This document shows, piece by piece, positions 43,395 to 54,022 of a DNA stretch of 55,933 nt. Numbering within the stretch: position 1 is the stretch's first letter; each line of letters opens with the position of its first letter. Where the stretch lies: positions 1-55,933 of the forward strand of contig JALCCG010000144.1 of the NCBI GenBank assembly GCA_023212695.1, read 5' to 3'. The notes below the pieces were generated by a model. It was given only the letters and a program-made list of their open reading frames with translations. It ran no database searches and had not been told where the DNA came from. This DNA is from Sporisorium sorghi. Lineage: Eukaryota > Basidiomycota > Ustilaginomycetes > Ustilaginales > Ustilaginaceae. A program made the position numbers and the translations under genes.

Positions 43395-44447
43395 GTTTCG
43401 TAGGCTCTGCTGGGTGATCTTGGATACGATGGACGATGGTGGTGCGAAATTGTACAAGCACCGTGTGTGGTCGAGGTGAGAGCGAGGGATGGAGCAAGGG
43501 AGAGCGAGGTGGTGAGGGTTGGTCGTCCTCCGGCTATTGCTCCCCCGCAAAGGTGCAAGGTGCGGGCCAAACCCCTGGGCACCGGCGAGACACACGCAGC
43601 ATTTTCGCTTTTAGCGGGGCGGCAGAGCGTGGTGCCCCGCGTTTTTCGGCCTGCCAATTGTCCGAAATTGACACGATTGGGACTGCTGTCTCGCGCGAGA
43701 CACTGCTCCCAGACCCAGAAGCTGCCCTGCAATCAGCCATGCCTTTCAAACCTCGAGTGTGAAGGCGACGTCGGTCAGTGCGTGGTCTCGATGTCGCTGA
43801 GCGCGGCACTCGGCAGTGAACGGAGTGGTCAAGAGATGCGCTTGGCTTGAGCCGGGTGAGTGTGTCCGAGGGGAAATGTTCTGTTTTTGTTTGAGAAAAG
43901 ACAGCAAAAAGGAGGCACGAAAAATCAAGCACAAAGTGACGCTGCAAATCCACTCTACCTCAGCAGCGACCCCGCTCTAATCTCTCGCCCGATACACCAC
44001 CGTCCTCGCCACCAACCTCAATCGCCTCTCATTCACCCGCACACACACAGAGCCACACACAACAGAAACACCGAAAAACAAACACGTGGTGACCATGACG
44101 CACGAACAGGATGCAGTACAAAAGAGCAGAGGGCAAAGCACAAAGAACCAATACAAAAGAGAGAAGTAACGCGACCACGAGAGACAAGATGGATGAAGCC
44201 CGAGAAAGTGGTGAGATATGAGTTCCGAGACTGAGAGGAGACAGCGTGTCCCGGGTGCTAAGGGTATGTAGGTAGCATGTTGTAAAATGTGGAAACGGCA
44301 ACGGCGACATGAGAGAAAAAGGTCCAATGGAATGGTAGAGAAGCTGGAACGAATCAAGAACGCACACCTTCTTGTGTTGTGCGCTGTAGTTTTGCTTGAA
44401 GCGGGGGTATAAATCGAAATGAAAGGACCGAGGCGAATGTCCACGTT
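43395..44447. other. Intergenic region IVD / LTO1
   Basis: IVD promoter and LTO1 3' flank. No gene is supported; the frames present lack domains. Confidence 0.55.
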
Positions 44448-45098
44448 TCAATACTTGAGCTGCGAAGGGTCGACGAGTTTTCCTGCAACGAGCACCGTTT
44501 TGCTTTCCGCCTTGGCGGAGCTGTCTGGTCGCTGCGAAGAGTCTCCGATCTCGGCCAATGTTGCTGGTCGCTGCGATGGCACACCCAACACCGAACATGT
44601 CAATCGATACTTGGCTCGAATCTTCTCAAGCAGCGTCAACATGTCGAGCTTGGCCAACTCGACGTCGTCGTTGTTCGCATCCGCACCCGCGTCCTCGGCG
44701 TCCAAGTCAACGGCGTCGGCGGCAGCATCGTCCTCCGTCACCGCTGCTGCTTGACCGAGCTCCACCGAAGGATCCGTTGACGTGTTCGTCATGGGGAAAA
44801 ACGAGATGAGCCTCTCGAGACCCGCTAGATGCTGGATCTGCTTGGACTGTTTCCGTGAGCTGTGTCCGGCCGCATCCGCCTGCTCCAGGCATTCCCTCCA
44901 CACCTCGGCCATGCCTCGATAGAACCCGACCTCGTCCCAGAGCTCGAACCCCTTGACGCGTCCGAGCTCGCGCCCTTCGAACGTGCCGTGCAACGCGCCA
45001 TGGTCAAAGCCTTGCTGGTAGCCTTCTTGATACGCAGTCTCTTCGACGTTGTTGATCGCATCAATGTCAAAGTCGATAAGGTCGATCGATTCCTGCAT
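44448..45098 (-). CDS. LTO1: Lto1-like Yae1-domain protein, Fe-S assembly adaptor
   Basis: A 216-aa protein starting at 45098 (MQESIDLIDFD). It carries the deca-GX3 motif of the Yae1/Lto1 family: Gly at 26, 30, 34, 38, 42, 46 and 50 at exact four-residue spacing, continuing at 58 and 62. In yeast, Lto1 and Yae1 form an adaptor that brings the ribosome-recycling ABC protein Rli1/ABCE1 to the cytosolic iron-sulfur targeting complex. The C-terminal half is an acidic Ala/Asp linker followed by LDMLTLLEKIRAKYRLTCSV and ends in SQLKY. Yeast Lto1 relies on a terminal Trp; here the last residue is Tyr. The frame upstream of this Met contains no family sequence. Confidence 0.83.
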   Translation of the reverse strand: MQESIDLIDFDIDAINNVEETAYQEGYQQGFDHGALHGTFEGRELGRVKGFELWDEVGFYRGMAEVWRECLEQADAAGHSSRKQSKQIQHLAGLERLISFFPMTNTSTDPSVELGQAAAVTEDDAAADAVDLDAEDAGADANNDDVELAKLDMLTLLEKIRAKYRLTCSVLGVPSQRPATLAEIGDSSQRPDSSAKAESKTVLVAGKLVDPSQLKY

Positions 45099-45347
45099 GG
45101 TTTGGAAGAAAGCGCCAGCGGTCCGGTAGCTGAAGTGAAGGCGGTGGCGATGGGTGTTGGCGACGATGATGCTGGTCGAGAAGGAAGCCGTATGAAGCAC
45201 TGAAGCTGCAATTTTCGGCTTCTTTTTTTCTGGTTGGACCCTTCGCGAAAAAAAAAACAAACTCGGGGTTCGGATGCCAACGACGCGCCGCAGCGTCTTC
45301 TCGCTCTCTGCACCGAGCTCGAAGAGGGAGGGAGCGCAACCACCCAA

Positions 45348-48300
45348 TCAAGCGACCGATCCAGAGGTAGGAGTGCTGCCGCCACCGGCACCGTTCATCG
45401 CCGCGTTCATGGCCGAGTTCGAATTCATTCGAAACAGCGGATTCTTGCTGAAACTCAGACGGATGCCGCCGTTCTTGATCGCACCACCCAGCGAGTGTCC
45501 GTTGAGCTCCGACATGGCCTTGGATGCAGTGTGCACGTCTTCAAACTCGACAAAGCACATGGGCCCGTTCGACTTGAGCCGGAACGAAATCTGACGGAAG
45601 CCGCGGCAACTGCCAAAGACGGCTCGCAGCTGGTCCTCGATCTGAGCAAGGACGGCACTCGAGGCGTTGCTGGGCAGATTGCCGACGAACAGCGTGTTGA
45701 CCGGAGGATGGTTGTCGCCCACCACGTTGCGTCCACCCGTCGGGCTTGCCAGGTCTGGGCTCGACACTCTCTGTGCGGGCTTGACACTGCCGTCGTCGTC
45801 GGCGGCGGCTGCAGCGGGAGGAGAGCCAAGCTTGAGCGAGCCGAAGCGCGTCGTCACCGACGATTGCTGCGCGTCCGATGCCGCGGCCGCCTCTGGACCC
45901 GCCGAGGACGGCGTGGAGCTGGATCGGTTGCTGTCCGCCTTCACGCCTTCGTCTGGCTTGCTTGCGCCTCCGGCCACTGTTGCAAAACCAGGCCCCGCAG
46001 CAGCCTGCTCAGTGCCGACTGTTCCAACAGACGTGCCTCGAGAGCCTTGCCTCTGGAACACAGGTCGCTGAGATCCCCCCGTCACATTTGCAGCCGCCAC
46101 GGTACTGTAAAGACCCGGCGGCGGCGAGCCAACTGCCGGCCAATCGGGTCTAGAGCCGCTCTGTGCATTGAAGCTCTGCGATACGCTGCTGCTGCCTTGA
46201 AGGGGCCTCGACGAGGTCGGCACAGGTGCGGCGCCACTCTCGGGTCCATAATAGTCGATGGGGCCCATCGAGCCGCCCCACTTTTCTGCGCCAGCACCAC
46301 TTTGCTGTTGCTGCTGCTGCGGCTGTTGTGACGATGCTTGCTGGGACGGTGCTGCGAGTCGTGTTGCTTGGTCTACTCCGCCACTTGCACCGACGGAAGG
46401 GCGCAGAGCTGCAGGCCCAGCCTGACTGAAGAATTCAGGACCTCCGAACATCTCGTGCGGAGACAAGAGGTCGCCTGGTGTCGAAGTGGGGCCATTGAAC
46501 GGCTCAAAGCTGCCAGGGCCTTTGCTAAATGGACCGAAAGGCCCGGCTTGTCCACCGGGACCGTTAATCTGCGGACCAGCGCGAGGATCAAACGGTCCGC
46601 CGAGAGCAAAGGGAGGAGGAGCGGCTTGACTGGCTGTGCCACTGCTGGACCCAGCGCCGGAGCCGATAGCACTCATGCCTGGAGGCGGAGGCATGGACGC
46701 GCTGCCACCTTCTGCAAATCCAGGCGCAGACAACACAGGGCGCTGCTTGGTGTGAAGGTTCTTCTTGGCCATCTCGGTCTTGAGCACGCAGCCCTTTTCG
46801 ACATCGACCTTGCGTCCGTTGAGCGCATCGCGTGCTTCGAGCGCCTCCGCTCGTGTGCGGAATTTGGCAAAGCCGATGATCTGCTTGATCTTGCCTGCGG
46901 CTGCAGCCGCCGATGCACTGTTGGCAGCGCCCGCAGCGCCCGCAGCGCCCAGACCTGGCGCACCCAGAGAGTTGGGCATGCCGGGCATGCTGGCCAGAGA
47001 CGAGAAAGCATCGCTTGCTCCTGCACGACCGAGGCCCAAAGGAAAGCTCTGTTCGTCCCAGCCAGGTCCCGCACTGCCTCCGAGGTCAAAGCCTGGCATG
47101 TTGACCGCTTGGTACGGACCGCCAGCCCCTGCCGACAGCGGGCCACTGCCGTCGGACAAGCGTCCATTGGGGCCGATGGCGCCAAGACCGGCTGGAATCT
47201 TGAGTGTAGACGCCTCGAAGCCTTTGGCAAAGAGGAACATGTTGGCAAACTCTCGCTCGGTCATGTCGTCAGGAAATCCGACAATAAAGACGGTGGTGAT
47301 CTCTTCGGGCGGACCTCCTTGGGCTGCGATGCCAGCGGCGTTGCCAATGCTACCCTGCGGACCGAGCTGGTGGTGATGCTGCTGCTGGAGTGGCCCGAGT
47401 GGAGGTTGATGCGAAGGTGGTTGCTGCTGTTGTTGGTGGTGAAGTTGAGACTGCATCTGCTGCATGTGCTGGTGCTGCAACTGCATCATGCTGCGTGGAC
47501 TGAGATTGCCAGGATTTGGCAGGCCGCCGAGCATTGCATTGCCAGGAGCGGGCCCGAAGGCAGAACGGGCATGGAAGTCATCATGACCAACGCTGCGCGG
47601 ATTGGCGCCTATTTGCGAAGAAAAGTCATCGCGTCCACCGGCTGCATAGTGTCCTGGCGACAGGCCGAATCGATGTGAAATGAGGTCCTGCTCGTGGCTG
47701 GCGGAGAGTGTGAAACCTGTTCTGGAATCGGCGCTGGATCCGGATCGAAAGGCGACATTCATGGGATCCGAGGTGGAGAGAGCAGCAGCACTGGCGGCTT
47801 TGGATGCTTCTGATGGGGCAAGACTGGAGGTGCCGTTGGGTGAGAAGAGCTCGTTGTAGCCGAGGAAAGGCTCGGCGGCGGTACTTGATGTGGAGAGGCC
47901 AGAGTGAAGCGACGGTTTACGTTGTGCTGTGATGGCCGAGCCTCTATTTGCACCGCTGGAAACCTGAGCGATAGAATTCCACCTTTCGCCTGGGTCGCCG
48001 ATAGGGAAGTTGAAGGAGCGCTTGGTCGGGGATGGTGAGCGTGCTCCTGGGCTGGTTGCTGGATGCGCAGCAGAATCGCCGACCGGTTGAGGCGACATGA
48101 GTCGTGGATAAGGCTGCATGGGTCTGGGTGCAGCGAAGGCCGTCTGATTCGCGTGAGCCAATGGCGGCGAGGAGTGGAAGGACAGGGAGGAGGACGGTGC
48201 GTTCTGATCGCGTGCGAGGCCAGGTGGAGCCATGGTCGCCGCTGCTGCGGCTGATCTGGAAGAAGATGGCACAGGGGCAAGGATGCCGGGAGGAGGAGGT

Positions 48301-48560
48301 GGGCGCGAGTCTTGTCTGTAGTCCATGCGCAGAGTGGCGGACGGTGTCGAGAACGAAGCGAGGTCGACGTTGGAAGAGCGGTGCAGGAGTTGAGCGCCGT
48401 CTGGCATAGTCCGAGGAGCGTCGAAGGGTTGATGTGATTGCGCCGAACCAGCCGAGGTGCGAAAAGGTGACCGGAGAGGGTCGTGTTGCTCGTTGGAAGC
48501 GTCGGTGGAGAAGGCAGATGGTAGCGTGGAGGATGGCTGCGTAGCTACAAGGGCAGACAT
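45348..48560 (-). CDS. Whi3/Scw1-family RNA-binding protein
   Basis: A 1070-aa protein with two RNA-recognition motifs, related to S. pombe Scw1 and budding-yeast Whi3, which bind mRNAs to control cell-cycle entry, polarity and cell wall. RRM1 begins near residue 422 (TTVFIVGFPDDMTEREFANM, FEASTLKIPAG), is interrupted by a Gly/Ala/Pro-rich insertion at about 455-550, and resumes with KQIIGFAKFRTRAEALEARD. RRM2 is at about 953-1035 (NTLFVGNLPSNASS, GPMCFVEFEDVHTASKAMSE, IRLSFSKNPLF), the most conserved part. A His/Gln-rich low-complexity tract lies at about 360-400. The ATG at 48560 is first in frame; no intron is needed. The stop is only 250 bp upstream of the LTO1 start. Confidence 0.87.
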   Translation of the reverse strand: MSALVATQPSSTLPSAFSTDASNEQHDPLRSPFRTSAGSAQSHQPFDAPRTMPDGAQLLHRSSNVDLASFSTPSATLRMDYRQDSRPPPPPGILAPVPSSSRSAAAAATMAPPGLARDQNAPSSSLSFHSSPPLAHANQTAFAAPRPMQPYPRLMSPQPVGDSAAHPATSPGARSPSPTKRSFNFPIGDPGERWNSIAQVSSGANRGSAITAQRKPSLHSGLSTSSTAAEPFLGYNELFSPNGTSSLAPSEASKAASAAALSTSDPMNVAFRSGSSADSRTGFTLSASHEQDLISHRFGLSPGHYAAGGRDDFSSQIGANPRSVGHDDFHARSAFGPAPGNAMLGGLPNPGNLSPRSMMQLQHQHMQQMQSQLHHQQQQQPPSHQPPLGPLQQQHHHQLGPQGSIGNAAGIAAQGGPPEEITTVFIVGFPDDMTEREFANMFLFAKGFEASTLKIPAGLGAIGPNGRLSDGSGPLSAGAGGPYQAVNMPGFDLGGSAGPGWDEQSFPLGLGRAGASDAFSSLASMPGMPNSLGAPGLGAAGAAGAANSASAAAAAGKIKQIIGFAKFRTRAEALEARDALNGRKVDVEKGCVLKTEMAKKNLHTKQRPVLSAPGFAEGGSASMPPPPGMSAIGSGAGSSSGTASQAAPPPFALGGPFDPRAGPQINGPGGQAGPFGPFSKGPGSFEPFNGPTSTPGDLLSPHEMFGGPEFFSQAGPAALRPSVGASGGVDQATRLAAPSQQASSQQPQQQQQQSGAGAEKWGGSMGPIDYYGPESGAAPVPTSSRPLQGSSSVSQSFNAQSGSRPDWPAVGSPPPGLYSTVAAANVTGGSQRPVFQRQGSRGTSVGTVGTEQAAAGPGFATVAGGASKPDEGVKADSNRSSSTPSSAGPEAAAASDAQQSSVTTRFGSLKLGSPPAAAAADDDGSVKPAQRVSSPDLASPTGGRNVVGDNHPPVNTLFVGNLPSNASSAVLAQIEDQLRAVFGSCRGFRQISFRLKSNGPMCFVEFEDVHTASKAMSELNGHSLGGAIKNGGIRLSFSKNPLFRMNSNSAMNAAMNGAGGGSTPTSGSVA

Positions 48561-49591
48561 GGAAGCCTCCTGAGAAGGCTTGACTCGACGCTAGTATGGA
48601 GACAGACTGCGGAACCTAGCAGCACTGTATTTTGTCGACGTTTTGCGATAGGATCGAAGAGGGTCCTGATATGCAAGATGGCGACGGCGGCTGAAGCGAC
48701 GTCAGATAGATGGAACAAGTGTCGAAAAAGGCGTGCTTGAGCCAAAGACTAGGCTAGTATGAGTTGCGAGATGTTGACGCGGTACGATTCCATACCAGCA
48801 ACGCGGCCAGTCTTGATAATGTCGCTCAACGATCTAGCTATGCTGATGATGACCGTGCCCGAGATCAATGATGCGAGATGAAGCGGATGCAATGCAATGA
48901 AATCAGGAACGGGCGGTCGGTTGAATGGATGGACCCTTGCGCGAGCTGCGAGAGAGGCTGGATTTTAAAATAAAAGAGGATTTGCAAGTTGCAGATGCCA
49001 AGGCGGGATGGTGGAGGTGCTTGCGTTTCCGATATGACAGGTGTCGAAGAATGCGAGGTGAGCAAAGAGACGCGTGCGTGGACGAGCAAGGACAAGGCTG
49101 ATGCGATACGAGAGGGGGGACCGAAAGAATAGAAGGGAAGGGAGATGATATGCAAAGGAAGAAGACAAGGGAAAGGGAAGGGGGACGAGGATGATGGTAG
49201 TAAAGAGGGTAAGTCCGCACGAGAGAGGCAAGCGACAAGGAAGTCGGAAATGAGGAAAGGGGGAGGGACAAAACGAGGGGAAGAGCAGCAAAGTGCCTGA
49301 GACCTGGTGCAAAAAAAGAGAGAAAGAGGGCGGCGATTCATCCCTGCTCGCTTCTCGCTTGTCGCCTGTCTGTCGCTCTTGTCGGCGTCAAAGCTGAGCG
49401 AGCGCGGCGCGGGTCGTGTAAAGAGGTGATTGAGTGTGTGTCGTCTCTCTGGCAAACGGGCACAGGGTGTGAGCTGAGCGTCGAGAGCGATTGGCGTTGG
49501 ATCTGTGAAATTGCAGCAATGCGCGTGTGTGTGCCATCCAGGACGACAGACACACCCAGGGCGAGAGAGACAAGGGGCATCTCGCCAGTGT

Positions 49592-49593
<2 letters not shown>

Positions 49594-49624
<31 letters not shown>
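49594..49624. repeat. Poly-T tract (31 nt)
   Basis: The longest homopolymer in the window, in the 5' region of the Whi3-like gene. Confidence 0.9.
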
Positions 49625-49625
<1 letters not shown>

Positions 49626-49787
49626 TTGACAGCTCGACCTGAAGCGGCACTTTTCGACTGCGAGCGACTTTTCCTGCAGTTGAGCAGTGTTCTCTTGTGA
49701 ATGCAACGAGGGTCCTCTGCTCTAGTGCCTTGGTGCCTTTTGCCGAACAGCCAGCTGCACTTGTCAGTCGCGTTCAACCTGGATTTT

Positions 49788-49824
49788 CCTTTTTCCTTTT
49801 TCCTTTTTCCTTTTTTTTTTTTTT
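49788..49824. repeat. (CCTTTTT)n repeat running into poly-T
   Basis: Four CC-T units of seven bases, the last extending into about fourteen T. Confidence 0.85.
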
Positions 49825-50786
49825 CGTGTTTCGCAACTCGAAAGCAAATGTCGCGTCTTGCCCAGGTTTCGATATGCCTTGGCGTGGCGGGAGGGTCTTC
49901 CTCAGCAATGACCTTCAACAGCCTCGCTTCAGACGATTGCTCATGAGTGAAAGCAGAGAACATAAACGATGAGACGGTTGTCTGGCAGTCTAAGATGGAG
50001 CCTGACTCGAGAGGGCTTAGGGGCAAGCGCGATTGGGGAGAGCTCGCTCGCCTACGCGAAAGGGGCACGACGCGTTTTGGTCGAGCGTGATGTTCGTGGC
50101 GTTGATTGCCTTTTGTTGGCGAAAAGCTGCTTGCTGACAGATCCAGGACGCCGTCAAGTAACTCTCTCATGGAAACGCTTATTGTTCGAAGCTTGCAGTC
50201 GGACCTTTCGCCCATCTTTCAGGGTCTTCAAAGAAAGCCAGCAACCCAAGAAGAATCCACCAAGCAATGCTGCTTTGAGCTGCCCATCGATGCCGTGTGT
50301 CGTTCTTATTCGCTCATTGGTGAGCAGAGGATAGAGCTTCTCATGACCTCAAAATCTGCTCGTGACCGACATTTGTTTGACACGGTTAGAGCTCCAAGCA
50401 TGGCACAGCGCAGAGCAGGAAGCTTGATCGCATTAGGTCAAGCACCGCATTTGCGTTTCGACCAACGCCCAGCGCGGGTGGCAGAAGTACGTCTGTCGAC
50501 AGTCTACCAAGATGCGATGGAAGGATGCAACGAGAAAAAAAAGCTTGCGCAGACATGGTGAGGGTCACGGAACCGGATTTGCCATGTCCGACTCAATGGA
50601 ATCGACGGGCAGCTTCGTTGCGCACGACACAGCAAACAAAGCTTCTGCAAACAAGAAATGCACGGGAATTGAAGCCGAGACAGATGCATGGGGGATATGG
50701 TACAGAAAGGAAAGCAGAGATCAGTCCGCACTTTTTGATATCGAAGCCAGACGCTTGAATAGCCGTCTACATTCCACCTTGACCTC

Positions 50787-52138
50787 TTACGCACGCAGCA
50801 GCGGCGACTGGGCCTGGGCGAGGAACTTGTGCATCTGGTCGAGCGTGATCTCCTCCCTGATCACGCTGGCCTTGATCTCGTTATCCGGGTTGGCGGGCAC
50901 ACTGACTGTGCCATCCGCGATCTTCCAGCCCGGTCGTGCGTTGATGAACTCGTGCAGCTGGGTGCCGTCGAGGTTGAGGTAGCTGCCGATGCGCTTTTCG
51001 CTGATCGAGGTGAACGAGCCCTTGACCGAGTTGAGCGCCACCTTGCGCGCGGCGTTCTCGAACTCGCTGATCTTGGCGGCGTACTCGCGCACGTCGGCAT
51101 ACGAGTCGCTGGCGAGCGTCGTCCAGAACTCGCGGAAGCGCGCCTGGAACAGCAGCGTACTCAGCTCGGACAGACGCACGATCAGCGCATCCGTCAAGTG
51201 GCCCGCAGACGGCACGTCCTTGGGCTTCTCCACCACCTCGTCCTCGTCATCGCCAGCCAGCGAGGCAGCGTCGTCGGCGTTGGTCGCTCCGGCCTCCTTC
51301 TCCGCCTTGACAGGGATGGTCGACAATGGCGCCTCACCGAGCAGAGAAATGCACAGGTTGAAGTCCGGGAAGGGTGCGGCGACGAGCGCCTTGAGCAGGA
51401 TGTTGATCACCACCACGTAGTTGAAGTCGGCAGGGTTGAACTGGTAGCTGTTGTTGGCAGAAGCAAAGTTGCACGAGAGTGTCAGTTTCCTTTGCTGCCA
51501 AAAGACCGTGTTGCTGGTGTTGGATCATCCCTCGGCACGGGCCACACTGTCAAGGGACCTTGATGCTAGTTGATGCGTTGCTCCGATCTGCATCTGGAAT
51601 GTCGTGCAGCAGGCGATGCAAAGCTGGTGGTGCAAATCAGATAGAGCTAATATAGATGCACGTCATGAGCAATCCGGGGCTTCACTCCCAGAGAACCAGT
51701 CGCTTTGCATTTTTTTTGGTAATGTGGGATCATCCTTTGAGACCGTCTGCTGCTGCAGCCTTTGCCATCGATCATAATTGCGATCATTTTGTCTGCACCA
51801 ATGACGTCCAATGCTGTGTCCTGCTGCGGTCGTGTCCAGGATCGAGGCTCTTCACCCGATGGGACTGCTTTGTCGATTCGTGCAAGGTGGTATGTTCGAT
51901 GTGCTTTGCCGAGGGGATCTGCTCTGGATTGGCGGCTTTATCGTACTTACAGCTTGAGAATAGCCAGATTTGCGAGGAGGTCGTACGAGCCGTCATCGAG
52001 CTGTTGGGCGAGGTAATCGTGCAAGACATCGAGGTTCTGAGGGTTGTATCGGTCGACGCCCGAGATGAGTTGTTCGATGTGCTCGGGTCGCGACGACGGC
52101 GAGACCCACTGATATGCGCTTGCGGATTCGGAAGCCAT
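50787..52138 (-). CDS. Translation initiation factor eIF3 subunit K (spliced)
   Basis: A PCI/winged-helix subunit of eIF3, absent from budding yeast but common in other fungi. Exon 1 (51951-52138) encodes MASESASAYQWVSPSSRPEH through LLANLAILK plus two bases. A GTAAGT donor opens a 503-nt intron (51448-51950) with a CTGAC branch site and CAACAACAG acceptor. Exon 2 (50787-51447) reads LYQFNPADFNYVVVINILLK, ALVAAPFPDFNLCISLLGE and on through SSL-type helices to SYLNLDGTQLHEFI and the C-terminal winged helix. The product is 282 aa, longer than the about 220 usual, partly from an acidic insertion (LAGDDEDEVVEKPKD). It is divergent from IDI1. Confidence 0.93.
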
Positions 52139-52640
52139 GGTGTCGGTTGTGCGATGCTAGCCAATGGTGGTGGAAGATGATGGTTGCCAGTGATGGTCGA
52201 CGATATCGAAAAGCGTGAGCAGCAAAGCAAAATTGGAAGAAAAGGCGCAACACACGCTCTCTGCTTTTCAAATTGTCAACTACAAAATCACGTGTGGCTC
52301 AATTCAGCTCAACGGTATTCCAAGAAGAATCTGCACTTCAAAAAAGAACTCAAAGGGACAGAGCCAGCGATCTCACATTTTTCAACTCGAAAAAATCCCG
52401 CTCAAACAGAAAAAGATGGCCTGATATGCGTGCGTTCTCTCTTTCTTGTCGAGCGTGTGTGTGTGTTGCTCTTGTCGCTCGACTGAAGCGCGTGGTCCTG
52501 TCCTGTCAAACTCGGCCAACAACGAGCGAAACCTTCTCAACTTGAAGTTTCACCGCTGTCTCACCTCCTTCTCTTTCTCCTCCTCATCACCATCTTGTCT
52601 CGCTGTTGATCACCACACTGCTCACTTCGCGCAACTCATC
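52139..52640. promoter_or_regulatory. Bidirectional promoter eIF3k / IDI1
   Basis: 502 bp between the start codons, with a C/T-rich leader on the IDI1 side. No specific element is assigned. Confidence 0.5.
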
Positions 52641-53447
52641 ATGTCGAGCTCTACCACCACTGTCACCGAGACGGCCGCACAGCCAGCCTCGTCTTCCACC
52701 ACCACCACCCTCACGCTCGACTCGACTCCACTCACGGGCTACGACGAGGAGCAGATTCGTCTCATGGAAGAACGATGCATCGTCCTCGACAACGACGACA
52801 AGTACCTCCGCGATGGCAGCAAAAAAGAGTGCCATCTCATGATCAACATCAGCAAGGGGCTCTTGCACCGTGCCTTCTCCGTCTTCCTCTTTGACCCCAC
52901 CACGGGCAAGCTGTTGCTGCAGCGCCGGGCGCCCGAAAAGATCACGTTCCCCAACATGTGGACCAACACGTGCTGCTCGCATCCCTTGGCGATCAAGGGC
53001 GAGTTGGAGGAGGCGGAGCAGATCGGCGTGCGTCGTGCCGCCCAGCGTAAACTGGATCACGAGCTGGGCATCCCCGCTGAGCAGGTGCCGCTCGATCAGT
53101 TTCAGTACCTCACTCGCATTCACTACTTGGCGCCTAATGGCGATGCGGAGAACATCTGGGGCGAGCACGAGATCGACTACATTTTGTTCATCACGGCCAA
53201 GGTGACGCTCGAGCCTAATCTTAACGAGGTCTGCGATACGAAATGGGTCTCGCCCGAGGAGCTCAAGGCGCTCATGACCGAGTTGGATCCTGCGTCGTTT
53301 ACGCCCTGGTTCAAGCTGATCGTGCAGAAGTTCTTGTTCCCGTGGTGGAGCGAGCTGCTGGCGAGGAGGGGCGGTGACGAGAGCAAGCCCTTGGATGCTA
53401 AGTCGTTGGCCGATTTGACCGATCATAACATCCACCGCATGCTTTGA
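52641..53447 (+). CDS. IDI1: Isopentenyl-diphosphate delta-isomerase
   Basis: Interconverts isopentenyl and dimethylallyl diphosphate, supplying the isoprenoid and ergosterol pathway. 268 aa from the ATG at 52641 ([13 protein letters not shown]). A Ser/Thr-rich start is followed by the Nudix-fold core: the metal-binding KKECHLMI region, [19 protein letters not shown], the catalytic Cys in NTCCSHPL, the Glu-rich helix, and the catalytic Glu in [11 protein letters not shown]. The C-terminus has the usual [17 protein letters not shown]. No peroxisomal SKL-type signal is present. The continuous frame upstream to 52446 is leader sequence. Confidence 0.96.
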   Translation: MSSSTTTVTETAAQPASSSTTTTLTLDSTPLTGYDEEQIRLMEERCIVLDNDDKYLRDGSKKECHLMINISKGLLHRAFSVFLFDPTTGKLLLQRRAPEKITFPNMWTNTCCSHPLAIKGELEEAEQIGVRRAAQRKLDHELGIPAEQVPLDQFQYLTRIHYLAPNGDAENIWGEHEIDYILFITAKVTLEPNLNEVCDTKWVSPEELKALMTELDPASFTPWFKLIVQKFLFPWWSELLARRGGDESKPLDAKSLADLTDHNIHRML

Positions 53448-54022
53448 ACAGCGTACTGCTCTTTTCTACTCTGCACTCTTTCCGGTCGCACCATTATAAT
53501 GACAATTGCCAGCTCCAGCGTCATTCGATACCCACCTTCATGCTCTTTCTTTCTCTCTCTCTCTCGACGCACGCCCGATTGATGCAGAGCGAGTCGCGCT
53601 CCCTCATAGCTTCACTGTCCACCTGCTACCTTACCCTCTCATATTTGTATATGGATTCTCACATTGACAATCGACTCTCTGCAAAGGCAACACGTGTGCT
53701 TGAGCTGGCATCTACTCTGTACAACTCGGCATCGACAGACTCGATCGCCCTGATGAAGAGCATTCCTCGAGCACTTCAAGCAAATCTGGCAGTCTCGATG
53801 AACACACACCACCGCACCAACAAATCTATGGGAACGAAACTACTCCATGCATACGGGAGCGTGTTATTTTTGCAGGGGAATCAGAAGCGTCGACCCTATA
53901 CAGAAAGAAAAGGGGGGGGGGGTGGTGATTCTGACGAGACTAAAAGTAAGAGTGGGATGCAGGATGCGTGTGTGTGTGTGTGTGTCGGATGGGAGTCGGT
54001 TCGATGGAGTCGAGCAAAAGCA
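53448..54022. other. Convergent region IDI1 / uL6
   Basis: 3' flanks of two convergent genes, with a G8 run near 53911 and a GT repeat near 53970. No gene is supported. Confidence 0.6.

Larger units (their letters stand above)
48561..50786. other. Intergenic region Whi3-like gene / eIF3k
   Basis: 2.2 kb: 5' region of the Whi3-like gene and 3' flank of eIF3k. It holds a 31-nt poly-T run (49594-49624) and CCTTTTT repeats (49788-49824). A 151-codon frame at 50106-50561 has no ATG start at its beginning and no recognised domain. Confidence 0.5.

Noticed and set aside
50106..50561. 151-codon frame between the Whi3-like gene and eIF3k
   Set aside because: Starts without ATG, no recognised domain, and no splice context I could support.
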